Below are positions 7,997 through 15,575 of a stretch of DNA of 32,314 nucleotides, piece after piece. Every line of letters starts with the position of its first letter. The stretch's first letter is position 1. The position numbers were made by a program, and so were the translations under genes. Below the pieces are notes generated by a model, which was not told the DNA's origin, did not search any database, and saw only the letters and a list, made by a program, of their open reading frames with translations. This DNA comes from CAYNGH01 sp964396845 (GTDB taxonomy: Bacteria > Vulcanimicrobiota > JAJTBE01 > CAYNGH01). Location of the stretch: positions 1-32,314 of the forward strand of contig CAYNGH010000022.1 in the NCBI GenBank assembly GCA_964396845.1, in the 5' to 3' direction.

Positions 7997-8713
7997 ATGG
8001 AGAAAATGCGTATTTCAAAATACCTGTCCCGATGCGGTGTTTCCTCTCGACGGGGTGCTGAGAAGATTATCACTGCCGGACGGGTATCCCTGAATGGTCA
8101 GGTTGTAACAGACCCCGCCACAGGGGTTGACGGGGATACCGACAGGGTGACACTTGACGGTAATCCCGTGGTCTTTGAGTGCCAGATGGTTTACTATGCT
8201 CTTCACAAGCCGAGGGGTTATCATTGCACCATGAAGGACCCCCATGCCCCCAAAAAAATAACAGACCTGGTGCCTTCATCTCCCAGGGTTCATCCTGTGG
8301 GCAGACTGGATGCCGATTCCGAGGGGCTTATAGTTCTCACCAACGACGGGGATCTCACCTGTCGTCTTACTCATCCTGGTTTCTCCCACGAAAAAGAATA
8401 TCATGTCTGGGTGACTTTTGGGCCGGATGTGGGGCCTGGTTCCCTGGATGGCCTGGTTGAGAATATGGCATCAGGAATGGATCTGGGAGATATAAAAACC
8501 ATGCCATGCCAATTGAAAATACTCAAGAAGGATAAAAATGGCGCATTGCTTTCGATTATTCTCCGGGAAGGCAAAAAACGACAGATTCGCCGGATGTGTA
8601 TTCATTCGGGTCTTGGGGTGTCCCGTCTGTTAAGGGTCAGGACTGGCAGGCTGCTTCTTGGGGATCTCAGCCCCGGTCAGTTCCGCAGGGTTTCCCGGGA
8701 GGATATATTATAG
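7997..8713 (+). CDS. RluB/RsuA-family rRNA pseudouridine synthase
   Basis: This 238-residue protein has an N-terminal S4 RNA-binding domain (about residues 4-50, MRISKYLSRCGVSSRRGAEK) and a pseudouridine synthase domain. The catalytic Asp105 lies in GRLDADSEGL, and the conserved EGKKRQIRRM is near the C-terminus. The enzyme isomerises a specific uridine in rRNA to pseudouridine. The family includes RluB (23S), RsuA (16S) and others; length fits RluB, but the target base cannot be decided here. An alternative start at ATG 8006 would give the more typical MRISKYL N-terminus; neither start has a strong ribosome binding site. Confidence 0.9.
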   Translation: MEKMRISKYLSRCGVSSRRGAEKIITAGRVSLNGQVVTDPATGVDGDTDRVTLDGNPVVFECQMVYYALHKPRGYHCTMKDPHAPKKITDLVPSSPRVHPVGRLDADSEGLIVLTNDGDLTCRLTHPGFSHEKEYHVWVTFGPDVGPGSLDGLVENMASGMDLGDIKTMPCQLKILKKDKNGALLSIILREGKKRQIRRMCIHSGLGVSRLLRVRTGRLLLGDLSPGQFRRVSREDIL

Positions 8714-8777
8714 TTTTTTTTCTCAATAAAAGGAACCGCCATTTTTATTATAAATATAGTATTTGAGGGAAAAGTAT

Positions 8778-8806
8778 TTGTTTTTTTATTCAACCCGTGA
8801 TATAAT
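8778..8806 (+). promoter_or_regulatory. Predicted sigma70-type promoter for ftsH
   Basis: TTGTTT (8778-8783) and TATAAT (8801-8806) are separated by 17 bases. The -10 box is perfect and the -35 box weak. Transcription would start near 8813 and produce a leader of about 57 bases that includes the hairpin at 8822-8837. Confidence 0.6.
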
Positions 8807-8821
8807 CGGGGAAAAGGTTTA

Positions 8822-8844
8822 AACCCCGCAAGGGGTTAATTTTT
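8822..8844 (+). terminator. GNRA-capped hairpin with T-run in the ftsH leader
   Basis: AACCCC (8822-8827) pairs with GGGGTT (8832-8837) around the stable tetraloop GCAA, followed by AATTTTT. It looks like a compact intrinsic terminator, yet it lies downstream of the best promoter and 26 bases before the TTG of ftsH. It may end readthrough from rluB, or act as an attenuator in the ftsH leader. Confidence 0.45.
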
Positions 8845-8869
8845 GACATAATCTGGGGAGGCAGTTTCA

Positions 8870-10819
8870 TTGAAATCTGCAAAGTATATAATGTATGTGA
8901 TTGTGGCGATTTTTCTGGTGATGGTCGCCATGAATTACAATAAAATTTCTTCCCCCGTTGAGGATCTCAGCTATACTGAATTCAAGCAGAAAGTTGAGAT
9001 GAATCAGATCCGTGAAGTGGTATTTGTAAACGAGCAGACTGTCAAGGGAGTCCTCAACGAGGGAAAGAGCAACGAGAAACAGTTCAAGACCATCATTCCC
9101 CGACAGGTGGAAGGGTTGGATCGGTTTCTTGAAAAGAACCATGTAAAGATTGTGGCCAAGGAACCCAGTGAAACCCCTTGGTGGTTTGTGATTGTCAATA
9201 TTCTTCCATATTTTCTGCTCATTGGTTTTTTTGTGCTGTTGTTCCGCCAGGCTCAGTCCTCGGGAGGAAGCCAGGCCTTCAATTTTGGCCGAAGCCGGGC
9301 CAAACAGCTTTCCGACACCAGGGGCAAAGTTACCTTCAACGACGTGGCCGGGGTGGAAGAAGCCAGGGAAGAACTTGAAGAAGTGGTGGATTTCCTGCGT
9401 TCTCCTGCCAAGTACAAAGCACTGGGGGCGCGGATTCCCAAGGGAGTTCTCCTCCTGGGCGCGCCGGGTACCGGCAAGACCCTGCTGGGACGGGCCATCG
9501 CCGGGGAGGCGGGGGTTCCCTTTTATTATATCAGCGGTTCTGACTTTGTAGAAATGTTCGTAGGCGTAGGGGCATCCCGGGTTCGGGATCTCTTTGAGAA
9601 CGCCAAGAAAACAGCTCCCTGTATTGTGTTTGTGGATGAAATCGATGCAGTGGGCCGACAGAGGGGGGCCGGTGTCGGAGGTGGTCACGACGAGCGGGAG
9701 CAGACCTTGAACCAGCTTCTGGTTGAAATGGACGGCTTCGAAGTGAACAATGGGGTTATTGTTCTTGCAGCCACCAACCGTCCCGACGTTCTTGACCCTG
9801 CTTTGCTTCGTCCCGGAAGATTTGACCGGCATGTTGTGGTGGACAAGCCCGATGTGAAGGGAAGAGAAGCTATCCTGAAGGTTCACAGCCGGGGAAAGCC
9901 CCTGGCAGCGGATGTGGATCTGGAGATTCTGGCTCAGAGAACTCCTGGTTTTTCCGGCGCTGATCTGGAGAATCTATTGAACGAAGCAGCCCTGCTGGCA
10001 GCCCGCAATAACAAGGACAAGGTTTATATGTGCGACTGCGAGGAGGCCATAGCCCGGATTCTGATGGGGCCGGAACGCAAGAGCAAGATTATTGTTGACA
10101 AGGAGAAAAAGATTACCGCCTATCACGAGGCAGGACATGCTCTGGTGGCCCGAAAAACCCCCGAGGCAAATCCCATCCGCAAGGTTACTATTCTGCCCCG
10201 GGGAATGGCCCTGGGTGTTACATGGTCAATGCCCAAGGAAGACACTTATCTCAAGACAAAAAAGGAACTTCTGGCAGAGATTATGACCGCCATGGGAGGA
10301 CGTTGCGCCGAGGAGCTGGTTTTTGAGGAAATCACCACCGGTGCCAGCAACGATCTGAAAAAAGCCACGGAACTTGCCCGGCAGATGGTTACCAAGTTCG
10401 GTATGAGCAGGGACCTGGGCCCCCTGACATTCGGCAAGCCACATCACCAGGTGTTCCTGGGGCGGGACATCGCCGAGGAGCGAAACTACAGCGAAGATGT
10501 GGCCAACAAGATAGACCTGGAAGTCCGGGAGATTGCCGATACCTGCTACAGAGAGGCATATGGCATCCTTGAGGAGAACCGGGAGCTATTAGACAGCATC
10601 GCCAAGGCCTTGCTGGAGAGGGAAGTCATCGAGGAAGAGGACCTGAATGCATTGATGGAAGGAAAGTATCAGCAACGTCTTGACGAACTGGAAAGACTTC
10701 GCAAGGAAAAAGAAGAAGAAGAAAAAAAGTCGGAAGAGAAAGTCAGGGAAGATGCTGAAGACAAGGCCGTCGGGGGGATACCTCCTTTCAAGGGGCCTGA
10801 TCTGGCTTTTGACAACTGA
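8870..10819 (+). CDS. ftsH: ATP-dependent zinc metalloprotease FtsH
   Basis: The 649-residue protein starts at TTG with GGGGAGG upstream. Two membrane helices lie at about residues 5-22 and 105-123, bounding a periplasmic/extracytoplasmic domain. The AAA domain has Walker A GAPGTGKT (near residue 197), Walker B IVFVDEIDAVG and the second region of homology ending ALLRPGRFDR. The M41 protease domain has the zinc motif HEAGH near residue 420. FtsH forms membrane hexamers that degrade misfolded membrane proteins and some regulators. The C-terminus ends in a charged, Glu/Lys-rich tail (about 600-649) of probable disorder. Length and domain order are normal. Confidence 0.97.
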   Translation: MKSAKYIMYVIVAIFLVMVAMNYNKISSPVEDLSYTEFKQKVEMNQIREVVFVNEQTVKGVLNEGKSNEKQFKTIIPRQVEGLDRFLEKNHVKIVAKEPSETPWWFVIVNILPYFLLIGFFVLLFRQAQSSGGSQAFNFGRSRAKQLSDTRGKVTFNDVAGVEEAREELEEVVDFLRSPAKYKALGARIPKGVLLLGAPGTGKTLLGRAIAGEAGVPFYYISGSDFVEMFVGVGASRVRDLFENAKKTAPCIVFVDEIDAVGRQRGAGVGGGHDEREQTLNQLLVEMDGFEVNNGVIVLAATNRPDVLDPALLRPGRFDRHVVVDKPDVKGREAILKVHSRGKPLAADVDLEILAQRTPGFSGADLENLLNEAALLAARNNKDKVYMCDCEEAIARILMGPERKSKIIVDKEKKITAYHEAGHALVARKTPEANPIRKVTILPRGMALGVTWSMPKEDTYLKTKKELLAEIMTAMGGRCAEELVFEEITTGASNDLKKATELARQMVTKFGMSRDLGPLTFGKPHHQVFLGRDIAEERNYSEDVANKIDLEVREIADTCYREAYGILEENRELLDSIAKALLEREVIEEEDLNALMEGKYQQRLDELERLRKEKEEEEKKSEEKVREDAEDKAVGGIPPFKGPDLAFDN

Positions 10820-10845
10820 TTGATTTTGTGATAAATGACAACAAA

Positions 10846-10867
10846 AAAAGGGGCAACAGCCCCTTTT
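10846..10867. terminator. Bidirectional intrinsic terminator between ftsH and carD-like gene
   Basis: AAAAGGGGC (10846-10854) and GCCCCTTTT (10859-10867) form a 9-bp stem with loop AACA. A-run on the left and T-run on the right give a terminator in both directions, fitting its place between two convergent genes. Confidence 0.85.
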
Positions 10868-10895
10868 ATATTTCAAGCTGTATCGGTTTTTCTGT

Positions 10896-11384
10896 TTATG
10901 TCCCTTCTTTTACTGTTTGATCCACCAGGGCTTCTGCTTCTTCTTCAGAGATTTCCCGCACAAAGCTCACCTCGGAGCAGAATATCTTCTTGGCCTGCTT
11001 GAGCATGGTCTGCTCTTTCCGGGACAGTTTCTTCTGGCGGTTCAGATCCGTGAGATCCCGGATTACTTCAGCCATTTTATAGATGTCTGCAGATTTGATT
11101 TTCTTGAGGTTCAGGTTGTATCTTTCCGATGCCCTGGCCGGCAGACTGGCATTGCTTTTTTTCATATAGTCCAGGATTTTATTGACTTCATCCCGGCGGA
11201 TGAGTCCCCGGATCAAGTTGGTTTTCTGGTCGAGATTGACCATAATTCTAAGGCGATCCTTGTCAAAATGAATCACAGAAAAACGGCTGGTTTGCCCGAG
11301 GATGTTCTTTTCTTCGATCTCCTCGACAGTGCCGATGCCGTGTAACGGATGCATAACTTTCTGTCCGATTTTATATTTTTTCAT
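10896..11384 (-). CDS. CarD/CdnL-like transcription regulator
   Basis: The 162-residue protein begins MKKYKIGQKVMHPLHGIGTVEEIEEKN-like sequence, the Tudor-like RNA polymerase-interaction domain of the CarD/CdnL/TRCF family (about residues 1-60). A helical C-terminal domain (about 70-160) follows, with LSRKEQTMLKQAKKIFCSEVS. Members bind the RNA polymerase beta subunit and stabilise open complexes at rRNA and other promoters. Length matches CarD proteins (about 160 residues) and excludes the Mfd helicase. The ATG has GGGAG about 11 bases upstream. It is monocistronic here, between a bidirectional terminator and a promoter-like extended -10. Confidence 0.88.
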   Translation of the reverse strand: MKKYKIGQKVMHPLHGIGTVEEIEEKNILGQTSRFSVIHFDKDRLRIMVNLDQKTNLIRGLIRRDEVNKILDYMKKSNASLPARASERYNLNLKKIKSADIYKMAEVIRDLTDLNRQKKLSRKEQTMLKQAKKIFCSEVSFVREISEEEAEALVDQTVKEGT

Positions 11385-11425
11385 TGCAGTAGAAACTCCC
11401 AGTGGCCCCTGACGGGCCCGAAAAA

Positions 11426-11434
11426 ATTATAGCA
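11426..11434 (-). promoter_or_regulatory. Extended -10 promoter element for carD-like gene
   Basis: On the minus strand the sequence reads TGCTATAAT, an extended -10 element with a perfect hexamer, about 42 bases upstream of the ATG. No good -35 hexamer is at the right distance, as is usual for extended -10 promoters. Just downstream in the leader, GGGCC/GGCCC can form a short hairpin. Confidence 0.5.
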
Positions 11435-11659
11435 TAAAAACTTGGTGTAGGTGTTACAATTATATTAACTTTTTTTGGATTTGCCTTCAGCAGGTCTTAT
11501 AACTATGGGATTCCCCGGCCATGACAGGGTAAATGCAAATTCAGCGAAAGATTATTTTCCTTGCCTTATAATTTCTGGCGGGGTACTTATTTACTCTCTT
11601 GAAGATTATATTCGCCATTTACAGGAGTAAATCTTCTTACCGGAAAAATTTTGTGAGTT

Positions 11660-12598
11660 TTACCAGCGTCGCTGGCTCAGGATCTGCTCCAGGGCCTCGG
11701 GAGTGAGGTTGGGATGGACTGCCTGCCGTGTGGTCAGGGTGAGGGTTGCCGATGCAATACCCATGCGGATGGCATCGTATATGGATTTTTCCTTGCAGAG
11801 GCCGAAAATGGTTCCTGCTACCAGGCTGTCCCCGGCTCCCACGGTGTCTTCCACCACCGTTGAAATGGATGAGATGAAACGGCGCATTTTATTGCTGGCA
11901 AGATAAACCCCTTCGCCTCCCAGGGTGATGACGACATACTTGACTCCCTTGCGAAGGATGGCCTCTCCAGCTTCGATGACACCTTTGGCTCCTTCGATGC
12001 TGAAGCCGGCAAGGACTTCGGCTTCTTCCCGGTTGGGGGTTACCATGGTTATCTTGTCCAGGAAGGGAAGCATCAGGTCAGTTTTCTCTGCGGATACCGG
12101 CTCCACACATACGGGGATATCATGTTCCAGGCACAGGTTCAGCAGGTAATGTATGGACTCTGCCGGTATGTCAACATCCAGCACCAGAAAATCCGCATCC
12201 AGGATAATGTTTTCCTTGGTCTTCAAGAACTTTGGCGTCAGGGATGAGAGGATTTCCATATCGGTTATGGCGCTGATGAGATCCCCCCGGGTATTCATAA
12301 AGGCCAGAAAAAGCCCCGTGGGGAATTCTTCGGAAACCAGGACATGTTCAAAGTTGATACCCGAACTTTTTGTTTTATCCATAATAAACTCAAAGAAGGG
12401 GTCTTTTCCGATGACGCTGATCATATCTGTTTTAACCTGAAGTTTGGCCAGGTTTTCTGCGATATTTCGCCCGACACCTCCCAGGCTTATTTCCACGGTG
12501 CCAGGATTAGAAGTGTGGGGAACCAGATTTTTGTGGGGACGTCCCTTTATGTCAACATTTATTGCGCCGATTACCACTACATGGGGTTCTTTTTTCAT
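11660..12598 (-). CDS. PfkB-family carbohydrate/nucleoside kinase
   Basis: From ATG 12598 the protein has 312 residues. ATG 12607 and an upstream TTG at 12631 are other possible starts; 12598 is preferred because GGGAGG then lies 12 bases away rather than 3. The PfkB (ribokinase-like) fold is shown by an N-terminal VVVIGAINVDI strand, the motif SLGGVGRNIAENLAKL and the C-terminal catalytic signature DTVGAGDSLVAG with the general-base Asp. Such enzymes phosphorylate sugars or nucleosides with ATP. The N-terminal pattern resembles pseudouridine kinases (PsuK-like), but the substrate is not proven. It is the last gene of the GNAT-mtnA-holA group, 107 bases beyond holA. Confidence 0.85.
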   Translation of the reverse strand: MKKEPHVVVIGAINVDIKGRPHKNLVPHTSNPGTVEISLGGVGRNIAENLAKLQVKTDMISVIGKDPFFEFIMDKTKSSGINFEHVLVSEEFPTGLFLAFMNTRGDLISAITDMEILSSLTPKFLKTKENIILDADFLVLDVDIPAESIHYLLNLCLEHDIPVCVEPVSAEKTDLMLPFLDKITMVTPNREEAEVLAGFSIEGAKGVIEAGEAILRKGVKYVVITLGGEGVYLASNKMRRFISSISTVVEDTVGAGDSLVAGTIFGLCKEKSIYDAIRMGIASATLTLTTRQAVHPNLTPEALEQILSQRRW

Positions 12599-12705
12599 AT
12601 TGAACATGATCCTCCCGACAGGCTTTCCCAAGTAATTACTTCAGCTTTCCGATATTCCTTCCTGTGGGGAGCAATAAACTTTGACAGGATGCAATCACTT
12701 TCTGT

Positions 12706-13770
12706 TCATCGGGGCATCCGGCATATCTGGATGATGGTCATCTCCACTACATTCTGGAGGTCCATCCCCTGTTTTATTGCACCGTCAGCCCTGGACAGCA
12801 GGTCAAATATTGTCATAAAAGCCTTGTTATTGAAACGGCGGGCCTGGGCCATGCATTTTTTTACATAGAAGGGGTGACGATGCAGTTTTTTTGCCGCCTG
12901 TTCAGAGGTCAGGTTTTCCTGAATCAAACAGTTCAATTGATACAACAGGTTGAAGTGGTTGTTGAGCACCACCAGCATCATAAAGCCGGTATCCTTTTCC
13001 CGCATCAGTTCTTCAGCCACCTGCAAGGCCCCGCCGGTGTTTTTCATTCCCACCATCTCTGTCAGGTTGAATATCTTTGACTGAATATGATGAGATGCCA
13101 CTTCCCGGACATCATCGGGACGGATGTTTTCCCGCCGTCCTGCAAAAAGACAAATTTTAATAATCTCCTGATGCAAATCCCACATGTCCTGCCCCACGGT
13201 TTCTATAAGCAGTTCAATGGAGGAACGATCGATTTTTTTCCCTTCGCTTCTGAAACGAGAGCCGATCCATTCCCGCATTTGAGCAGGTTTCATCTTGCCC
13301 TGAATATGAAGACCCTGGCTTTTTAACAGGGATTTGAGGGACCTTGCCGGGGAGAACCGGCCACCTCCGCCTCTGTCATCGTCAGTGAATTCATTGAGTA
13401 CAATGATAGCCGTGGGGGAGGGATCTGCCAGATAATTCTTCAACTGCTCTCCGGCACTTTGGCTGAGCCTCTGAGTATTGCCGAGAATAACCAGACGATG
13501 TGAGGATCCGAAAGGATATTCATCGCACAGGGACAGAATGTCATTCATCCGGGTGTTGCCGTCGCATTCGATGTAGGTGCGGTTCATCCTGGAAGGGTCA
13601 TCCTTCAGGAACTCCTCAATGAAAACTTTCTCCAGTCTGCCGAATATATAAGGATCCCCGGCGCTAACCAGATAAAACCCTTTCCGGGGCAGGGGAGTGC
13701 CGGTGAGGATTTCTGCCGCTACCAGAGTTGCTTCCCCGGGTTGTTTTCTTTTGGATGCAGGAGGAGTCAT
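12706..13770 (-). CDS. holA: DNA polymerase III, delta subunit
   Basis: The 354-residue protein has the three-part layout of clamp-loader delta: an N-terminal domain (with FYLVSAGDPYIFGRLEKVF), an AAA-like middle region and the C-terminal collar helices. Near the end, ASHHIQSKIFNLTEMVG and FMMLVVLNNHFNLLYQL are the conserved HolA patterns. It opens the beta sliding clamp during replication. Delta naturally lacks a Walker A motif and none is seen. The first about 20 residues look unstructured. Its ATG overlaps the TGA of mtnA by four bases, a sign of translational coupling. Confidence 0.9.
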   Translation of the reverse strand: MTPPASKRKQPGEATLVAAEILTGTPLPRKGFYLVSAGDPYIFGRLEKVFIEEFLKDDPSRMNRTYIECDGNTRMNDILSLCDEYPFGSSHRLVILGNTQRLSQSAGEQLKNYLADPSPTAIIVLNEFTDDDRGGGGRFSPARSLKSLLKSQGLHIQGKMKPAQMREWIGSRFRSEGKKIDRSSIELLIETVGQDMWDLHQEIIKICLFAGRRENIRPDDVREVASHHIQSKIFNLTEMVGMKNTGGALQVAEELMREKDTGFMMLVVLNNHFNLLYQLNCLIQENLTSEQAAKKLHRHPFYVKKCMAQARRFNNKAFMTIFDLLSRADGAIKQGMDLQNVVEMTIIQICRMPR

Positions 13771-14819
13771 TCAGCTATGGCTCCTGTTCTGTCCCGGAAA
13801 AGTTTCGGGATGTTTTCACTGTAAGGGGGCCTGATTATCCCCTTTTCAGTGATGATGGCAGTAACCAGTTCATGGGGAGTCACATCGAAGGCCGGGTTGT
13901 ACACCGGGGATTCTGCGGGGGCCGACGGAACTCCCTGGAAATATCTCACCTCGTCGGGGTTTCGTTGTTCGATTATAATCTCTTCTGCCGTGGTTATGGA
14001 CAGATCAATGGTGGTGGTGGGAGCGGCGCAGTAAAATGGGATTTTGAAATAGCTTGCCAGCACTGCCAGGGAGCATGTGCCGATTTTATTTGCCACATCC
14101 CCGTGAGCGGTTATCCGGTCGGCGCCCAGGATCACCATGTCCACCTTCCCCTGATGCATCAGCCACCCTGCCATGTTGTCGGCAATAACCGTGTGGGGGA
14201 TCCCCTCCCGGAGAAGCTCCCAGGCCGTCAGCCGGGCCCCCTGCAACAGGGGGCGGGTTTCATCAACCCATACGTGAATCTTCTTCCCTTGCCTGTGAGC
14301 GGATCGAATTACCCCCAGGGCAGTTCCATAATCGCCGGTGGCCAGAAAGCCGGTGTTGCAGTGATGAAGGATATTGAAGGGATCCTGCACCAGGCTTGAA
14401 CCATGATCTCCGATGGATCGGCACAGCCTTTGGTCCTGGGTGAAGATCCTCTCGGCTTCGTCAATGAGGGCCTGCCGGATCTGATCTGTCCCTCCCCGGT
14501 TGCTTCTGGCGGTGTCCATCATTTTTTCCAGTGCCCAGAACAGGTTCACTGCGGTGGGCCGGGTGGAAGCCAGGTAGCTTTTAATCTCTTCAAGATCCTT
14601 CAACAGTTCGCAAGGGTTTTCTGCGGTGGATTTGACCGCCCCCAGGGCCATTCCCATGGCTGCGGCAACTCCCAGAGCCGGTGCTCCTCGTATGGAAAGC
14701 CTTATGATGGCTTCTCCCAGGGTTTGGACATCGTGGCAGTCTATAAATTCAAGATGCCGGGGCAACAGGGTCTGGTCGATGATACGGATGTGATCATTTT
14801 TCCATTCAATGCATTTCAT
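13767..14819 (-). CDS. mtnA: S-methyl-5-thioribose-1-phosphate isomerase
   Basis: The 350-residue protein carries the family motifs RGAPALG near residue 44, HCNTG with the catalytic Cys154, VDETRP, and GADRI with the catalytic Asp234, followed by DVANKIGT. MtnA converts 5-methylthioribose-1-phosphate to 5-methylthioribulose-1-phosphate in methionine salvage. The related eIF2B-like proteins lack the Cys/Asp pair, so the enzyme call is firm. The stop overlaps the holA start and the start overlaps the upstream acetyltransferase stop, each by 4 bases. Other salvage genes (mtnK, mtnB, mtnD) are not in the window. Confidence 0.95.
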   Translation of the reverse strand: MKCIEWKNDHIRIIDQTLLPRHLEFIDCHDVQTLGEAIIRLSIRGAPALGVAAAMGMALGAVKSTAENPCELLKDLEEIKSYLASTRPTAVNLFWALEKMMDTARSNRGGTDQIRQALIDEAERIFTQDQRLCRSIGDHGSSLVQDPFNILHHCNTGFLATGDYGTALGVIRSAHRQGKKIHVWVDETRPLLQGARLTAWELLREGIPHTVIADNMAGWLMHQGKVDMVILGADRITAHGDVANKIGTCSLAVLASYFKIPFYCAAPTTTIDLSITTAEEIIIEQRNPDEVRYFQGVPSAPAESPVYNPAFDVTPHELVTAIITEKGIIRPPYSENIPKLFRDRTGAIAE

Positions 14820-15415
14820 TTGGCAGATTCTTCTTTCCCTTCATTTCCGGAATGGTTCTGGGGGTTCTCTCCGGAGTCTTCATCAGTTGCTGTTTCAAAA
14901 AACTCATGGGCCAGGATGCTCATAACCTGTATGTTCCACCACCGTCCCCATGTGAAAAAGGCTTCCCGCAGTTCTCCCTCCCTGGTAAAACCGCAGGATT
15001 CAAAGAAATTCATAGCCTTCTGGTTGAAGGGAAGAATGTTGGCGTATATCCGGTGCAACCCCATCTCTTCAAAGGCATGACGACAGATCAGCAAAACTGC
15101 CTCCCTGGCGTAACCACAGCGACGGTTGCTTCGATCACCTATCATCACCCCGATTTCACCCTTTCGGGAACGCCAGTCGATATTGGATATTTCCACATTC
15201 CCCACATAGGTGCCGTCATTCAGTTTAATGGCCAGGGTCATAATGTTGGGGTCACTGACCATCTGTTCATACCATCGTTCAACTTCCCATGCGGTTTTTG
15301 GGGATGGATTCATTCCTGTGAGCTTCACGATTTCCGGGTCGTTTCCCCACAGGTAGTTCTGCACCAGATCTCCTTTTTCCAGGGCCCAGAGATTTATGGA
15401 TCTGCCGGGAATCAT
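14816..15415 (-). CDS. GNAT-family N-acetyltransferase, RimJ/RimL-like
   Basis: The 199-residue protein has an N-terminal MIPGRSINLWALEKGDL pattern and the acetyl-CoA-binding loop in GDRSNRRCGYAREAVLLI. The downstream segment GLHRIYANILPFNQKAMNFF and the ESCGFTREGELREAF motif are typical of RimJ/RimL and spermidine acetyltransferase-type members. The last about 25 residues form an acidic, Asn/Glu-rich tail beyond the domain. The substrate is unknown. A strong AAGGAGG precedes the ATG. It is the first gene of the operon with mtnA, holA and the PfkB kinase; the leader contains a hairpin with a U-run (15474-15511). Confidence 0.87.
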   Translation of the reverse strand: MIPGRSINLWALEKGDLVQNYLWGNDPEIVKLTGMNPSPKTAWEVERWYEQMVSDPNIMTLAIKLNDGTYVGNVEISNIDWRSRKGEIGVMIGDRSNRRCGYAREAVLLICRHAFEEMGLHRIYANILPFNQKAMNFFESCGFTREGELREAFFTWGRWWNIQVMSILAHEFFETATDEDSGENPQNHSGNEGKEESAK

Positions 15416-15473
15416 ATGGTATCCTCCTTGGTGGCAGTATTAATATTGAATTGTAAATATTCATTTTATTTAT

Positions 15474-15511
15474 AAAAAACCCTGTTTCAACCTGAAAGGA
15501 AGGAAACAGGG
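15474..15511 (-). terminator. Terminator-like hairpin in the leader of the GNAT-mtnA-holA operon
   Basis: On the minus strand CCCTGTTTC (15511-15503) pairs with GAAACAGGG (15488-15480), with a 14-base loop, followed by six U residues. It lies about 60 bases upstream of the GNAT start. It is either an attenuator for that operon or a terminator of antisense transcription coming out of the large TPR gene. Confidence 0.55.
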
Positions 15512-15575
15512 CTGTAAAATAGAACCAATATTAATCGGTGAAAAGATATGTATGACGAGGAGATGAACGTTTACG

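Noticed and set aside
8843..8848. TTGACA just upstream of the ftsH start, as a -35 box
   Set aside because: A promoter there would start transcription inside the coding region; no -10 box stands at 17 bases.
8867..9886. Long minus-strand ORF of 339 codons opposite ftsH
   Set aside because: It is an antisense shadow of a highly conserved gene, with no domain pattern and no ribosome binding site.
15416..15575. SAM riboswitch ahead of the mtnA operon
   Set aside because: The leader is short and shows only a simple hairpin; I see no kink-turn or conserved SAM-I core.
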